From: Betaproteobacteria bacterium
GTDB taxonomy: Bacteria; Pseudomonadota; Gammaproteobacteria; Burkholderiales; UBA3065
Assembly (NCBI GenBank): GCA_027490755.1
Contig: JAIXXL010000047.1
Span: forward strand, 62,001-126,000
DNA: 64,000 nt
Direction of reading: 5' to 3'
In this document: piece by piece, positions 1-7,806 of the stretch
Numbering within the stretch: position 1 is the stretch's first letter
How the letters are laid out: each line of letters opens with the position of its first letter
Notes under the pieces: model-generated
Database searches by the model: none
What the model was told of the DNA's origin: nothing
What the model saw: only the letters and a program-made list of their open reading frames with translations
Made by a program: the position numbers and the translations under genes

Positions 1-2450
1 ACGCCCAGTTCGGTCTCGGGCGCCGCCGCGGTCACGGCCACCAGAGCGATCTCCTTGCTGTAATCGATCTGCGTCAGCCGCACCAGCATCGGCCCGCTCA
101 GCGCCTGCAGCACGTGCATGAAGCGGAAGAAGCGCGCCTCGTCGGAGAGACCCGCCACAAAGTCACGCACCAGTTCGGCGTCCTCGGGCCGGATCGGACG
201 GATCACCACGTCGGTACCGTCGGGGAGTTGCCAATCGCTGACCAGATGCGCCGGATATGGGTAGATGGCCATGTGGCCATAGCGGTCGGCGCCGGTGTGG
301 CGGTATTCCAGCACCACGCGCGCATCGGCGGCGATGGCGCCATCCTCGTCGAGGATCAGCGGGTTGATGTCCATCTCACGCAGGGCCGGCAACTCACAGA
401 CCATCTCGGAGACGCGCAACAGCACGGCCTCCAGCGCCTCGAGATCGGCCGCAGGCAGGTTGCGGAAGGGGTCGAGCATTCGCGACACGCGGGTGCCGGC
501 GATCATGTCTCGGGCCAACACGGCATTGAGCGGCGGCAGTGCCACCGCGCGGTCGCCGATCACCTCCACCGCGGTACCGCCCGCGCCAAAGGTGATGACC
601 GGGCCGAACACCGGGTCGCTGGTCACGCCGATCAGCAACTCGCGGCCGTTGGGCTTGACCACCATCGATTCGACGCATACGCCGTCCATCACCGCATCCG
701 GCCGGTTGCGGCGGATGTTGTCGGCGATGCGCTGGTAGGCGCTGCGCACCTCGGAGGCGCTGCCAAGGTTGAGGGAAACGCCGCCGGCGTCGGTCTTGTG
801 GGTGATGCCCTGTGCGTTGACCTTCATCGCCACCGGGAAGCCCAGCTGCTCCGCGATCAGCAGCGCCTCATGTGGCGAGCGAGCAATCATGGTGCGCGCC
901 ACCGGGATGTGGAACGCCGCCAGCAGGGCCTTCGATTCCATCTCGGTGAGCACCTGTCGCCGCGCCTGCAGAGCGCCATCGACGATCACGCGCGCGGTCT
1001 CCAGGTCCGGCTCCGCATGTCCGCAGAGCGGCCCCGGCACCTGCATCAGCAGGCGCTGGTTGCGGTAGTAGGCGGACAGGTGCGCGAACACCTCCACCGC
1101 AGGCTCGGGCGTGCGGAAATGCGGCCGGTGCGCCGCCTCCAGCGCCAGCCGAGCCTCGGCCACCTGAACCTCGCCCATCCAGCAGGTGAGCAGCGGCTTG
1201 CTGCTGCCGTCGGCCAGCTCGATCACCGCCTGCGCCGCCTCCAGCGGTCGGGTCATGGCCTGCGGCGTGAGGATGGCCAGCACGCCATCGACGCCGTCAT
1301 CTTCCAGACACGCCTTGACCGCTTGCCGGTAGCGCTCGGCGGGGGCATCGCCGATGATGTCCACCGGGTTGGCATGCGACCAGTTGGCGGGCAGAACCCC
1401 GTTCAGCGCATCGATGGTCGCCGGCGACAGACGCGCCAGCGGCACGTTGAGGTCGGCCGCGCGGTCGGCAGCCATCACGCCGGGGCCGCCACCGTTGGTG
1501 ACGATGGCCAAGCGCTCACCGACCGGGCGGAAGCCGCATGACAGCGCCTTGGCTGCGGTGAACAGCTGGCTCACGGTCTGCACCCGAACCACCCCGGCGC
1601 GGCTCACCGCGGCATCGAACACGTCGTCGGCGCCGACCAGACTGGCAGTGTGCGCCACCGCCGCGCGCCGACCTGCATCGTGGCGGCCGACCTTGACCAG
1701 CAGCACCGGCTTTACCCGCGCCGCCGCCCGCAACGCGCTCATGAAGCTGCGCGCGTGGCGGATGCCCTCGATGTAGAGCAAGATGCTGCGCGTCTCGGGG
1801 TCGAGCGCCAGGTAATCCAGTATCTCGCCGAAGTCGACATCGGTCGATGAGCCCATCGACACCACGCTGGAGAAGCCGACATCGTTGCCCTGTGCCCAGT
1901 CGAGGATGGCGGTGCACAGCGCCCCTGACTGCGAGACGAAGGCGATATGGCCTTGCCGTGCGCTGCCCTGGTTGAAGGTGGCGTTGAGGCCGATCGACGG
2001 CCGCATCACACCGAGGCAATTGGGCCCGATGAGGCGGATGCTGTAGCGGTGCGCGACCTCCAGCACGCGCCTCTCCAGCGCAGCGCCCGCCTCTCCCGCC
2101 TCGCCAAAGCCGGCGGTGATGACCACCGCGGCCGGCACGCCGTGCAGGCCGCAGTCCTCGAGGATGCCCGGCACCGCCTCCGGCGGGGTAGCGATCACGG
2201 CGAGGTCGACCGGCGCGTCGATAGCGCCGACCGACGCATAGGCCTTGCGGCCCTGCACCTGGTCGTGGCGCGGGTTGACCGCATACAGGCCACCACCGAA
2301 ACCGCCGGCGAGCATATTGCGCATCACCACGCCGCCCACCGCATCAGGGCGGTCGCTGGCGCCCACCACTGCCACCGAGCGCGGCTCGAAAAGCCGGCTG
2401 AGGTAGTGGCGGCAGGCGTCGGGGGTGGCGACCTCGGACGTATGTTCCAC
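1..2450 (-). CDS. Bifunctional acyl-CoA synthetase (ADP-forming type) / GNAT acetyltransferase, Pat-like, 3' end beyond window
   Basis: About 816 codons are visible and the frame stays open to the window edge, so the C-terminus is missing. Reading from a GTG at 2450 gives a Rossmann CoA-binding domain (VVGASDRPDAVGG near residue 20), a succinyl-CoA-ligase-like region, an ATP-grasp domain and the start of a GNAT domain (VVIRPIRPEDAELV). This order is that of Pat/YfiQ lysine acetyltransferases, which regulate enzymes such as acetyl-CoA synthetase. His267 in AVAHTASLVGAD sits where NDP-forming acyl-CoA synthetases carry their phospho-histidine. The gene lies 80 bp downstream of yicC on the same strand. 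The start is uncertain, because no ATG lies in frame nearby. It could be a plain ADP-forming synthetase with a GNAT tail, but the domain order is clear. Confidence 0.85.
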   Translation of the reverse strand, partial: MEHTSEVATPDACRHYLSRLFEPRSVAVVGASDRPDAVGGVVMRNMLAGGFGGGLYAVNPRHDQVQGRKAYASVGAIDAPVDLAVIATPPEAVPGILEDCGLHGVPAAVVITAGFGEAGEAGAALERRVLEVAHRYSIRLIGPNCLGVMRPSIGLNATFNQGSARQGHIAFVSQSGALCTAILDWAQGNDVGFSSVVSMGSSTDVDFGEILDYLALDPETRSILLYIEGIRHARSFMSALRAAARVKPVLLVKVGRHDAGRRAAVAHTASLVGADDVFDAAVSRAGVVRVQTVSQLFTAAKALSCGFRPVGERLAIVTNGGGPGVMAADRAADLNVPLARLSPATIDALNGVLPANWSHANPVDIIGDAPAERYRQAVKACLEDDGVDGVLAILTPQAMTRPLEAAQAVIELADGSSKPLLTCWMGEVQVAEARLALEAAHRPHFRTPEPAVEVFAHLSAYYRNQRLLMQVPGPLCGHAEPDLETARVIVDGALQARRQVLTEMESKALLAAFHIPVARTMIARSPHEALLIAEQLGFPVAMKVNAQGITHKTDAGGVSLNLGSASEVRSAYQRIADNIRRNRPDAVMDGVCVESMVVKPNGRELLIGVTSDPVFGPVITFGAGGTAVEVIGDRAVALPPLNAVLARDMIAGTRVSRMLDPFRNLPAADLEALEAVLLRVSEMVCELPALREMDINPLILDEDGAIAADARVVLEYRHTGADRYGHMAIYPYPAHLVSDWQLPDGTDVVIRPIRPEDAELVRDFVAGLSDEARFFRFMHVLQALSGPMLVRLTQIDYSKEIALVAVTAAAPETELG

Positions 2451-2530
2451 CGCAAAGCTTCTAACATGCGCGACCACCAGCCCGACCTGTCGCAGGTCAG
2501 GGCCCCGCGCAGTCCCGGTGCAGCGCCCCC

Positions 2531-3397
2531 CTACTCCAGGTTCTGCGCCTGCTCGCGCACCTGCTCGATGAGAACCTTGAGCGCCATCGAGGTGCGGCTG
2601 GTCTCCACCGCGACCGACTTCGAACCAAGTGTATTGGCCTCGCGCTGCAACTCCTGCAGCAAGAAGTCCAGACGCTTGCCAACCGTGCCGCCGTTGGTCA
2701 GCAGCCGCTCGAGCTCGTCGAGGTGGGTCTGCAGGCGGCCGATCTCCTCGTCGATATCGATGCGGTTGGCGAACAGCGCGAACTCCTGTGCCAGGCGCGC
2801 CGGGTCGGCATCGACAGCTGCCTCGCGCAGCCTGGCGGCGAGCCGCTCGCGGTATGCCACCACCAACCCGGGGATCAGCGGCTCGACCGCCGCCACCTCG
2901 GCGCGCATCGCGGCGACGCGCTCCAGCATCAGCGCCGCCAGACGGCCGCCCTCGCGGGCGCGGGTGGCGTCGAGCTGGTCTAGCGCCTCGGCCAGCGCCG
3001 CCAGCACCTCGCCGCGCAGCGTGTCGGCGTCGGGCTGCGCAGTGTCGAGCACGCCGGGCCAGCGCAGCACGTCGGCCACGCGCAGCTGCGGCGCGTCCGG
3101 CATCACGGCCAACACATCGCGCTGCCATGCCGCCAGCGAGTCGAGCGTGCCGCGATCGGGCCGCACGCCGGTGGTGGCGCCGGCCTCCGGCTGCCAGGTA
3201 GCGCGCAGGTCGACCTTGCCGCGGTTCAGGCGCGCCGACACCGCCTCGCGGATGGCCGGCTCTACGGCCCGCAGTTCGTCAGGAAGGCGCAGCGTCTGCT
3301 CCAGATAGCGGTGGTTGACACTGCGGATATCGATGCCCAGGCGCCCCTTGCTGCAATCGCGCTGGACACTGGCAAAACCGGTCATGCTGCGGATCAT
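2531..3397 (-). CDS. yicC: YicC-family endoribonuclease
   Basis: The product is 288 aa and opens with MIRSMTGFASVQRD, the standard YicC N-terminus. SVNHRYLEQTLRLP follows, and the acidic C-terminal block around NRIDIDEEIGRLQTHLDELE carries the conserved E/D residues of the DUF1732 catalytic end. QELQREANTLGSKS near the C-terminus is also typical. YicC proteins are cytoplasmic endoribonucleases; the E. coli member acts on small RNAs. The ATG overlaps the rnfH stop codon by 4 bp (ATGA), so translation is probably coupled to ratA-rnfH upstream. Confidence 0.93.
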   Translation of the reverse strand: MIRSMTGFASVQRDCSKGRLGIDIRSVNHRYLEQTLRLPDELRAVEPAIREAVSARLNRGKVDLRATWQPEAGATTGVRPDRGTLDSLAAWQRDVLAVMPDAPQLRVADVLRWPGVLDTAQPDADTLRGEVLAALAEALDQLDATRAREGGRLAALMLERVAAMRAEVAAVEPLIPGLVVAYRERLAARLREAAVDADPARLAQEFALFANRIDIDEEIGRLQTHLDELERLLTNGGTVGKRLDFLLQELQREANTLGSKSVAVETSRTSMALKVLIEQVREQAQNLE

Positions 3398-3720
3398 GTT
3401 GCGGCCCTTCGTCTGTCGTTGCGTTGGCGTGCGGCGCGGTGCCGGCGCGCGGTCTTGGGGTCAGCCACCAGCGGCCGGTAGACCTCCAGCCGGTCACCCG
3501 CCTCCAGTGCGACATCCGGCGCCACCTTGCGACTCCAGACGCCCAGCACCGGCTCGCCGATCTGCAGCTCCGGGCACTCGGCCAGCAGACCAGACAGCAG
3601 CAGCGCATCGCGCGCGGTGGAGCCCTGCTGCAGGTCCAGCGCCAGCAACCACTGGCGGTCGGGGCGGGCGTAGGCGACCTCGACGCGGATGATCCCGGCC
3701 AGGGCGCTGTCGGGAGGCAT
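3394..3720 (-). CDS. rnfH: RnfH-family ubiquitin-like protein (UPF0125)
   Basis: The product is 108 aa with a beta-grasp pattern: IRVEVAYARPDRQWLLALDLQQGSTARDALLLSGL, then GVWSRKV and GDRLEVYRPLVADPKTAR, which is the RnfH signature. The last 20 residues are arginine-rich and probably disordered. RnfH usually sits next to ratA, as here, where the two genes share one base (stop TGA, start ATG). The family's molecular role is not settled. The gene also overlaps yicC at its 3' end, which suggests a ratA-rnfH-yicC operon. Confidence 0.92.
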   Translation of the reverse strand: MPPDSALAGIIRVEVAYARPDRQWLLALDLQQGSTARDALLLSGLLAECPELQIGEPVLGVWSRKVAPDVALEAGDRLEVYRPLVADPKTARRHRAARQRNDRRRAAT

Positions 3721-4157
3721 CAGCCGCCCTCGCCAAACAACTGATCAGCGCGCCGCTCGAACGACTGCACGAAGGTGCTGGCGATGCGGTTGAACACCGG
3801 CCCGATGACCTTCTCCAGCAGGCGGGTGGAGAACTCCCAGTGCAGACGCAGCTCGACCTTGCAGGCATCGTCGCCGAGCGGCGTGAACACCCACTCGCCC
3901 TCGAAACGCTTGAAGGGACCGTCGACCAGCGCGATCAGCATGTGGTTGGGCGCCTTGGTATTGCGCGTGTGGAAGTGCGCCTTCACGCCGTGAAAGTTGA
4001 TATCGATGCGTGCTTCTGTAACGGTATCGGTGCGCTCCTTCAACTGAACGCCGCCACACCATGGCAGAAACTCGGGATACGCCTCGACCCCGTCGACGAG
4101 ACCGAACATGCGCTGCACCGGATGCATCACCAGAACCGACTGTACGACCTGCGACAT
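3720..4157 (-). CDS. ratA: RatA-type START-domain protein (ubiquinone-binding / ribosome-associated)
   Basis: The product is 145 aa. It has the Coq10/RatA pattern VEAYPEFLPWCGGVQLKERTD, a central GVKAHFHTRNT strand pair, and a C-terminal helix LLEKVIGPVFNRIASTFVQSFERRADQLFG. Proteins of this family bind hydrophobic ligands such as ubiquinone. E. coli RatA was reported to block 70S ribosome association. The gene diverges from smpB across 41 bp, a very common arrangement in beta- and gammaproteobacteria, and starts the ratA-rnfH-yicC operon. Confidence 0.93.
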   Translation of the reverse strand: MSQVVQSVLVMHPVQRMFGLVDGVEAYPEFLPWCGGVQLKERTDTVTEARIDINFHGVKAHFHTRNTKAPNHMLIALVDGPFKRFEGEWVFTPLGDDACKVELRLHWEFSTRLLEKVIGPVFNRIASTFVQSFERRADQLFGEGG

Positions 4158-4198
4158 GCTCCGCCCGAGCGTAAAATCACGATTTTACAAGGTACCCC

Positions 4199-4657
4199 GT
4201 GAGCATCGTAGACAACCGCAAGGCTTGGCACGACTACTTCATCGAAGAGAAGTACGAGGCCGGGCTCGTCCTGGAGGGTTGGGAGGCCAAGGCCATCCGT
4301 GCCGGGCGCGTCCAGCTGAAGGAGGCCTACGTCGTGCTCAAGGGCGAGGAAGTGTGGCTCATCGGCTGCCACATCACACCACTTTCCACTGCCTCCACCC
4401 ACATCCACCCGGACCCTACACGCAGCCGCAAGTGCCTGATGCATGGCGACGAGATCGCCACCCTGATCGGCAAGGTCGAGCGTGCCGGCTACACGCTGGT
4501 GCCGCTAGACCTGCACTACAGCAAGGGCCGCATCAAGCTCGAGGTGGGTCTGGCACGCGGCAAGAAGCAGCACGACAAGCGCGAATCCGAGAAGGACCGC
4601 GAATGGCAGCGCGAGAAGCAGCGCCTGATGCGCCACGATCAAAAACGTGGCGGCTAA
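4199..4657 (+). CDS. smpB: SsrA (tmRNA)-binding protein SmpB
   Basis: The product is 152 aa, the usual length. The GTG start is followed by [40 protein letters not shown]-type SmpB sequence. [23 protein letters not shown] leads into the basic C-terminal tail that occupies the decoding centre during trans-translation. SmpB delivers tmRNA to stalled ribosomes. No tmRNA gene is visible in the window. The gene diverges from ratA and lies 15 bp before mtnA. Confidence 0.97.
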   Translation: MSIVDNRKAWHDYFIEEKYEAGLVLEGWEAKAIRAGRVQLKEAYVVLKGEEVWLIGCHITPLSTASTHIHPDPTRSRKCLMHGDEIATLIGKVERAGYTLVPLDLHYSKGRIKLEVGLARGKKQHDKRESEKDREWQREKQRLMRHDQKRGG

Positions 4658-4672
4658 GCCCATGATCGCACC

Positions 4673-5797
4673 ATGAAAGTCGACGGCACCCCGACCCGCG
4701 CCATCTGGCGCGACGGCGCGCGCGTCTGCTTCATCGACCAGACGCGCCTGCCGCACCGCGTCGCGCTGATTCGTGCCGGCACCGTCGAGCGCATGGCGCG
4801 GGCCATCGTAGACATGCAGGTGCGCGGGGCGCCGCTGATCGGCGCAGCAGCCGGCTACGGCGTCGCACTGGCCATGCAGCAGGACCCGTCCGACGCCGGC
4901 CTCGAGGCCGCGCTGCGGGTGCTCGGCGCGACCCGGCCCACCGCCGTCAACCTGCAGTGGGCGCTGCGCCGGCAGCGCAACCGTCTGGCGGGGGTCGCGC
5001 CCGAGCGGCGCGCCAGCACGGCGTGGATGGTGGCCGCGCAGATCGCCGACGAGGACGTCGCCACCAACGCCGCCATCGGCCGCCACGGGCTGGAGCTCAT
5101 CCGCGCGCTGCTGCCGCGAGGCCCCCGCATCAACCTGCTCACCCACTGCAACGCTGGCTGGCTCGCCACGGTCGATGGCGGCACAGCGCTGGCGCCGGTC
5201 TACGCCGCCCACGATGCCGGCCTCGACATCCACGTCTGGGTCGATGAGACGCGGCCCCGCAATCAGGGGGCCGCGCTCACCGCATGGGAGCTCGGCCAGC
5301 ACGGCGTACCGCACACGGTGATCGCCGACAACGCCGGCGGCCACCTGATGCAGAGGGGTGAGGTCGACGCGGTCATCGTTGGTGCCGACCGTATCGCCGC
5401 CAACGGCGATGTCGCAAACAAGATCGGCACCTATCTCAAGGCGCTCGCCGCGCACGACAACGCCGTCCCGTTCTGGGTCGCGGCGCCGGTATCCACGCTG
5501 GATGCCACCATCCAGACCGGCGTCGGCAGCATCCCCATCGAGAACCGCGACGCTGATGAACTGCGCTGGATGGCTGGGGTCGACAACTCGGGGCGGCGAC
5601 GGCGCGTGCGCGTCACGCCGGATGCCAGCCCCGGCCACAACCCGGCGTTTGACGTCACCCCGGCGCGACTGGTCAGCCGCATCATCACCGAGCAGGGCGC
5701 GGTCCCAGCATCGAAAGATGGCATCGCCCGCGCGATCCTCGGCAAGGCCGAAGCGGTACGCAACCACACGTCAGTATCGGGGTCGAAACCCTCATGA
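4673..5797 (+). CDS. mtnA: S-methyl-5-thioribose-1-phosphate isomerase
   Basis: The product is 374 aa. It belongs to the eIF2B-alpha/MtnA fold and has both catalytic residues in their usual motifs: Cys159 in LLTHCNAGWLATVDGG and Asp239 in VIVGADRIAANGDVANKIGTY. The enzyme converts 5-methylthioribose-1-phosphate to 5-methylthioribulose-1-phosphate during salvage of 5'-methylthioadenosine. It overlaps the next gene, a class II aldolase, by ATGA, which points to use of the aldolase branch rather than MtnBCD. No mtnP or mtnK is in the window. Confidence 0.95.
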   Translation: MKVDGTPTRAIWRDGARVCFIDQTRLPHRVALIRAGTVERMARAIVDMQVRGAPLIGAAAGYGVALAMQQDPSDAGLEAALRVLGATRPTAVNLQWALRRQRNRLAGVAPERRASTAWMVAAQIADEDVATNAAIGRHGLELIRALLPRGPRINLLTHCNAGWLATVDGGTALAPVYAAHDAGLDIHVWVDETRPRNQGAALTAWELGQHGVPHTVIADNAGGHLMQRGEVDAVIVGADRIAANGDVANKIGTYLKALAAHDNAVPFWVAAPVSTLDATIQTGVGSIPIENRDADELRWMAGVDNSGRRRRVRVTPDASPGHNPAFDVTPARLVSRIITEQGAVPASKDGIARAILGKAEAVRNHTSVSGSKPS

Positions 5798-6471
5798 ACA
5801 GTCCACACGCGGCAACCGAAGGCCGCAGCAGCCCGTTGCACGCGCACGAACGACTCATCACCCTCATGCAGCGGCTGGTCGCGCACGGTGTGAACCGCGG
5901 CGCCAGCGGCAACAGCAGCGTGCGCCATGGCCGCGGCATGCTGATCACGCCGTCGGCACTGCTGCCCGATGCCCTGACCCCGGATACGCTGGTCGAGGTC
6001 GACATGGAGGGCGGCTACGACAACCCGCTCAAGCCGTCGAGCGAGTGGCGCATCCACCGCGACATCTATGCCGCCCGGCCCGACATCAACGCCATCGTCC
6101 ACACCCACTCCACGCACGCCGTGACCCTGGCCTGCCTGCGCCGCGACCTGCCGCCGTTCCACTACATGATCGCGATGGCCGGCGGACGCGACATCCGATG
6201 CTCTGGCTACGCCACCTTCGGCACCGAGGCGCTCAGCCAAACGGCCCTGACTGCGCTCGAGGGCCGCATGGCCTGCCTGCTGGCCAACCATGGGCTGCTG
6301 GCTTGTGGCACCGACCTGGCGCAGGCGGAGACGCTTGCAGTCGAGGTCGAGCACCTTTGCGAGGCCTACCTCAAGGCGTGCAGCGTCGGCGACCCGGTGC
6401 TGCTGTCGGATACCGACATCGACGAGGTGCTGGAGCGCTTCGGCCGCTACCGGCGCGGCGAGCTCGACTGA
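5794..6471 (+). CDS. Class II (zinc) aldolase, probable 5-methylthioribulose-1-phosphate aldolase (Ald2-like)
   Basis: The product is 225 aa in the FucA/AraD/adducin fold. The zinc ligands are His103, His105 (HTHSTHA) and His166 (ANHGLLA), and Glu84 lies in SSEWRIHRDIY; these spacings equal those of E. coli FucA (Glu73, His92, His94, His155). By homology alone this reads as L-fuculose-phosphate aldolase. Because it is translationally coupled to mtnA, I infer the DHAP-shunt activity: 5-methylthioribulose-1-phosphate to DHAP plus methylthioacetaldehyde, as described for Ald2 in Rhodospirillum rubrum and some E. coli. No fucose genes are nearby. Confidence 0.85.
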   Translation: MNSPHAATEGRSSPLHAHERLITLMQRLVAHGVNRGASGNSSVRHGRGMLITPSALLPDALTPDTLVEVDMEGGYDNPLKPSSEWRIHRDIYAARPDINAIVHTHSTHAVTLACLRRDLPPFHYMIAMAGGRDIRCSGYATFGTEALSQTALTALEGRMACLLANHGLLACGTDLAQAETLAVEVEHLCEAYLKACSVGDPVLLSDTDIDEVLERFGRYRRGELD

Positions 6472-6500
6472 CAAAAGTCAGGCGGCATCGCAGCAAGTCT

Positions 6501-6530
6501 CCTTGCGCCGGCGCAAGGGGGGCGTAGAAT
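6501..6530 (+). promoter_or_regulatory. Candidate desaturase promoter overlapped by an 18-bp perfect palindrome
   Basis: CCTTGCGCCGGCGCAAGG at 6501-6518 is a perfect dyad. TTGCGC (6503-6508) and TAGAAT (6525-6530) are separated by 16 bp and could serve as -35 and -10 boxes, so a protein bound to the palindrome would cover the -35 and spacer. The desaturase ATG is 28 bp downstream. There is no U-run after the dyad, so it does not look like a terminator for the mtnA operon. The promoter call rests on inspection only. Confidence 0.5.
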
Positions 6531-6557
6531 CTGACCAATTGCCTTAAGGAATCCGCG

Positions 6558-7727
6558 ATGCTGCTGCACGGACTGTTCGAGCTCCCTTGGTGGGGCTATG
6601 TTGTTGTTGCACTTGCCTTTACCCACATCACGATTGCCGGTGTCACGATCTACCTGCACCGCCACTCGGCGCACCGGGCGCTCGATCTGCACCCGATCCC
6701 GGCCCACTTCTTCCGTTTCTGGTTGTGGCTCACCACATCGATGGGCACCCAGCAGTGGACGGCCGTGCACCGCAAACACCACGCCCGCTGCGAGACCGAG
6801 GACGACCCGCACAGCCCGCAGGTGCTTGGCATCAACAAGGTGCTGTGGGAAGGCGCTGAGCTCTACTCGGCCGCCAAGAACAATCGCGAGATGCTCGACA
6901 CCTTCGGCCGTGGGTGCCCGGACGACTGGATCGAGCGCAACCTTTACCTGCCGCACCAGAACCTCGGCATCATCTCGATGCTGGTGCTCAATCTCATCCT
7001 GTTCGGCCCGCTCGGCGCCACCATCTGGGCGGTGCAGATGATGTGGATCCCGTTCTTCGCTGCCGGCGTGGTCAACGGCATCGGTCACTACTGGGGCTAC
7101 CGCAACTTTCAGTGCGATGACGCCAGCACCAACATCGTGCCCTGGGGGATCATCATCGGCGGCGAGGAGCTGCACAACAACCACCACGCCCACCCCAGCT
7201 CGGCGCGCCTCTCGAACAAGTGGTACGAGTTCGACATCGGCTGGCTGTATATCCGCGTCCTTGAGATGCTCGGCCTGGCCAAGGTCAAGAAGACCGCACC
7301 GCAACTGGTCACGGGTGCCGCGCGCAGCGAGTGCGACCGCCAGATGCTCAACGCCGTCATCACTCACCGCTGGGTGGTGCTGGAGCACTTCATGCGCGAC
7401 ATCCGCGGCACCTGCGCCAGCGAACTCGAACGCCTCCGTTCGTCGCGCCACGGCATCAACTGGCTCACGGTGCGCCGCTGGCTGCACCTCGACAAGGCGG
7501 CCCTTCCGGAAGACGAACAGGCCCGCGTCGGCAAGCTGCTGGAGGAGAGTGCCGTGCTGAACACGCTGCAGCGCATGCGCCAGGATCTCGGCGCCCTGTG
7601 GAGCCGGTCCAATGCCACGACCGAGCAATTGGTCCAGCAGCTGAATGACTGGTGTGACCGCGCCGAACGCAGCGGCATCGACGCCTTGGTCATCTTCTCG
7701 CGGCGCCTGCGTACCTTCCAGGCCTGA
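6558..7727 (+). CDS. Membrane acyl-CoA / fatty-acid desaturase
   Basis: The product is 389 aa with the three histidine boxes of the delta-9 membrane desaturase family: HRHSAHR (His34-His39), HRKHH (71-75) and HNNHH (206-210), plus an extra His in GIGHYWGY. Hydrophobic segments near residues 10-30, 50-62 and 138-175 flank the boxes. These enzymes bind two irons and introduce a cis double bond in saturated acyl chains at the inner membrane. The soluble C-terminal extension after residue 260 is longer than the catalytic core needs and has no domain I recognise. A palindrome in the promoter suggests control by a dimeric repressor. Confidence 0.93.
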   Translation: MLLHGLFELPWWGYVVVALAFTHITIAGVTIYLHRHSAHRALDLHPIPAHFFRFWLWLTTSMGTQQWTAVHRKHHARCETEDDPHSPQVLGINKVLWEGAELYSAAKNNREMLDTFGRGCPDDWIERNLYLPHQNLGIISMLVLNLILFGPLGATIWAVQMMWIPFFAAGVVNGIGHYWGYRNFQCDDASTNIVPWGIIIGGEELHNNHHAHPSSARLSNKWYEFDIGWLYIRVLEMLGLAKVKKTAPQLVTGAARSECDRQMLNAVITHRWVVLEHFMRDIRGTCASELERLRSSRHGINWLTVRRWLHLDKAALPEDEQARVGKLLEESAVLNTLQRMRQDLGALWSRSNATTEQLVQQLNDWCDRAERSGIDALVIFSRRLRTFQA

Positions 7728-7741
7728 CCGCCACCGCCCGC

Positions 7742-7770
7742 AAAAAAGCCCGCCGAGTGCGGGCTTTTTT
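7742..7770. terminator. Rho-independent terminator, usable on both strands
   Basis: A 12-bp arm (AAAAAAGCCCGC, 7742-7753) pairs with GCGGGCTTTTTT (7759-7770) across a 5-nt loop. The A/T tails make it work in both directions, serving the desaturase gene on the plus strand and the FdsR-like gene on the minus strand. Confidence 0.9.
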
Positions 7771-7806
7771 GCGTCAATACAGACTCGGCAGCGCCGGGAA
7801 GCGCCG

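Noticed and set aside
5794-6471. L-fuculose-phosphate aldolase in a sugar pathway
   Set aside because: The fold fits, but there are no fucose or rhamnose genes and the gene is translationally coupled to mtnA, so the methylthioribulose role is preferred.
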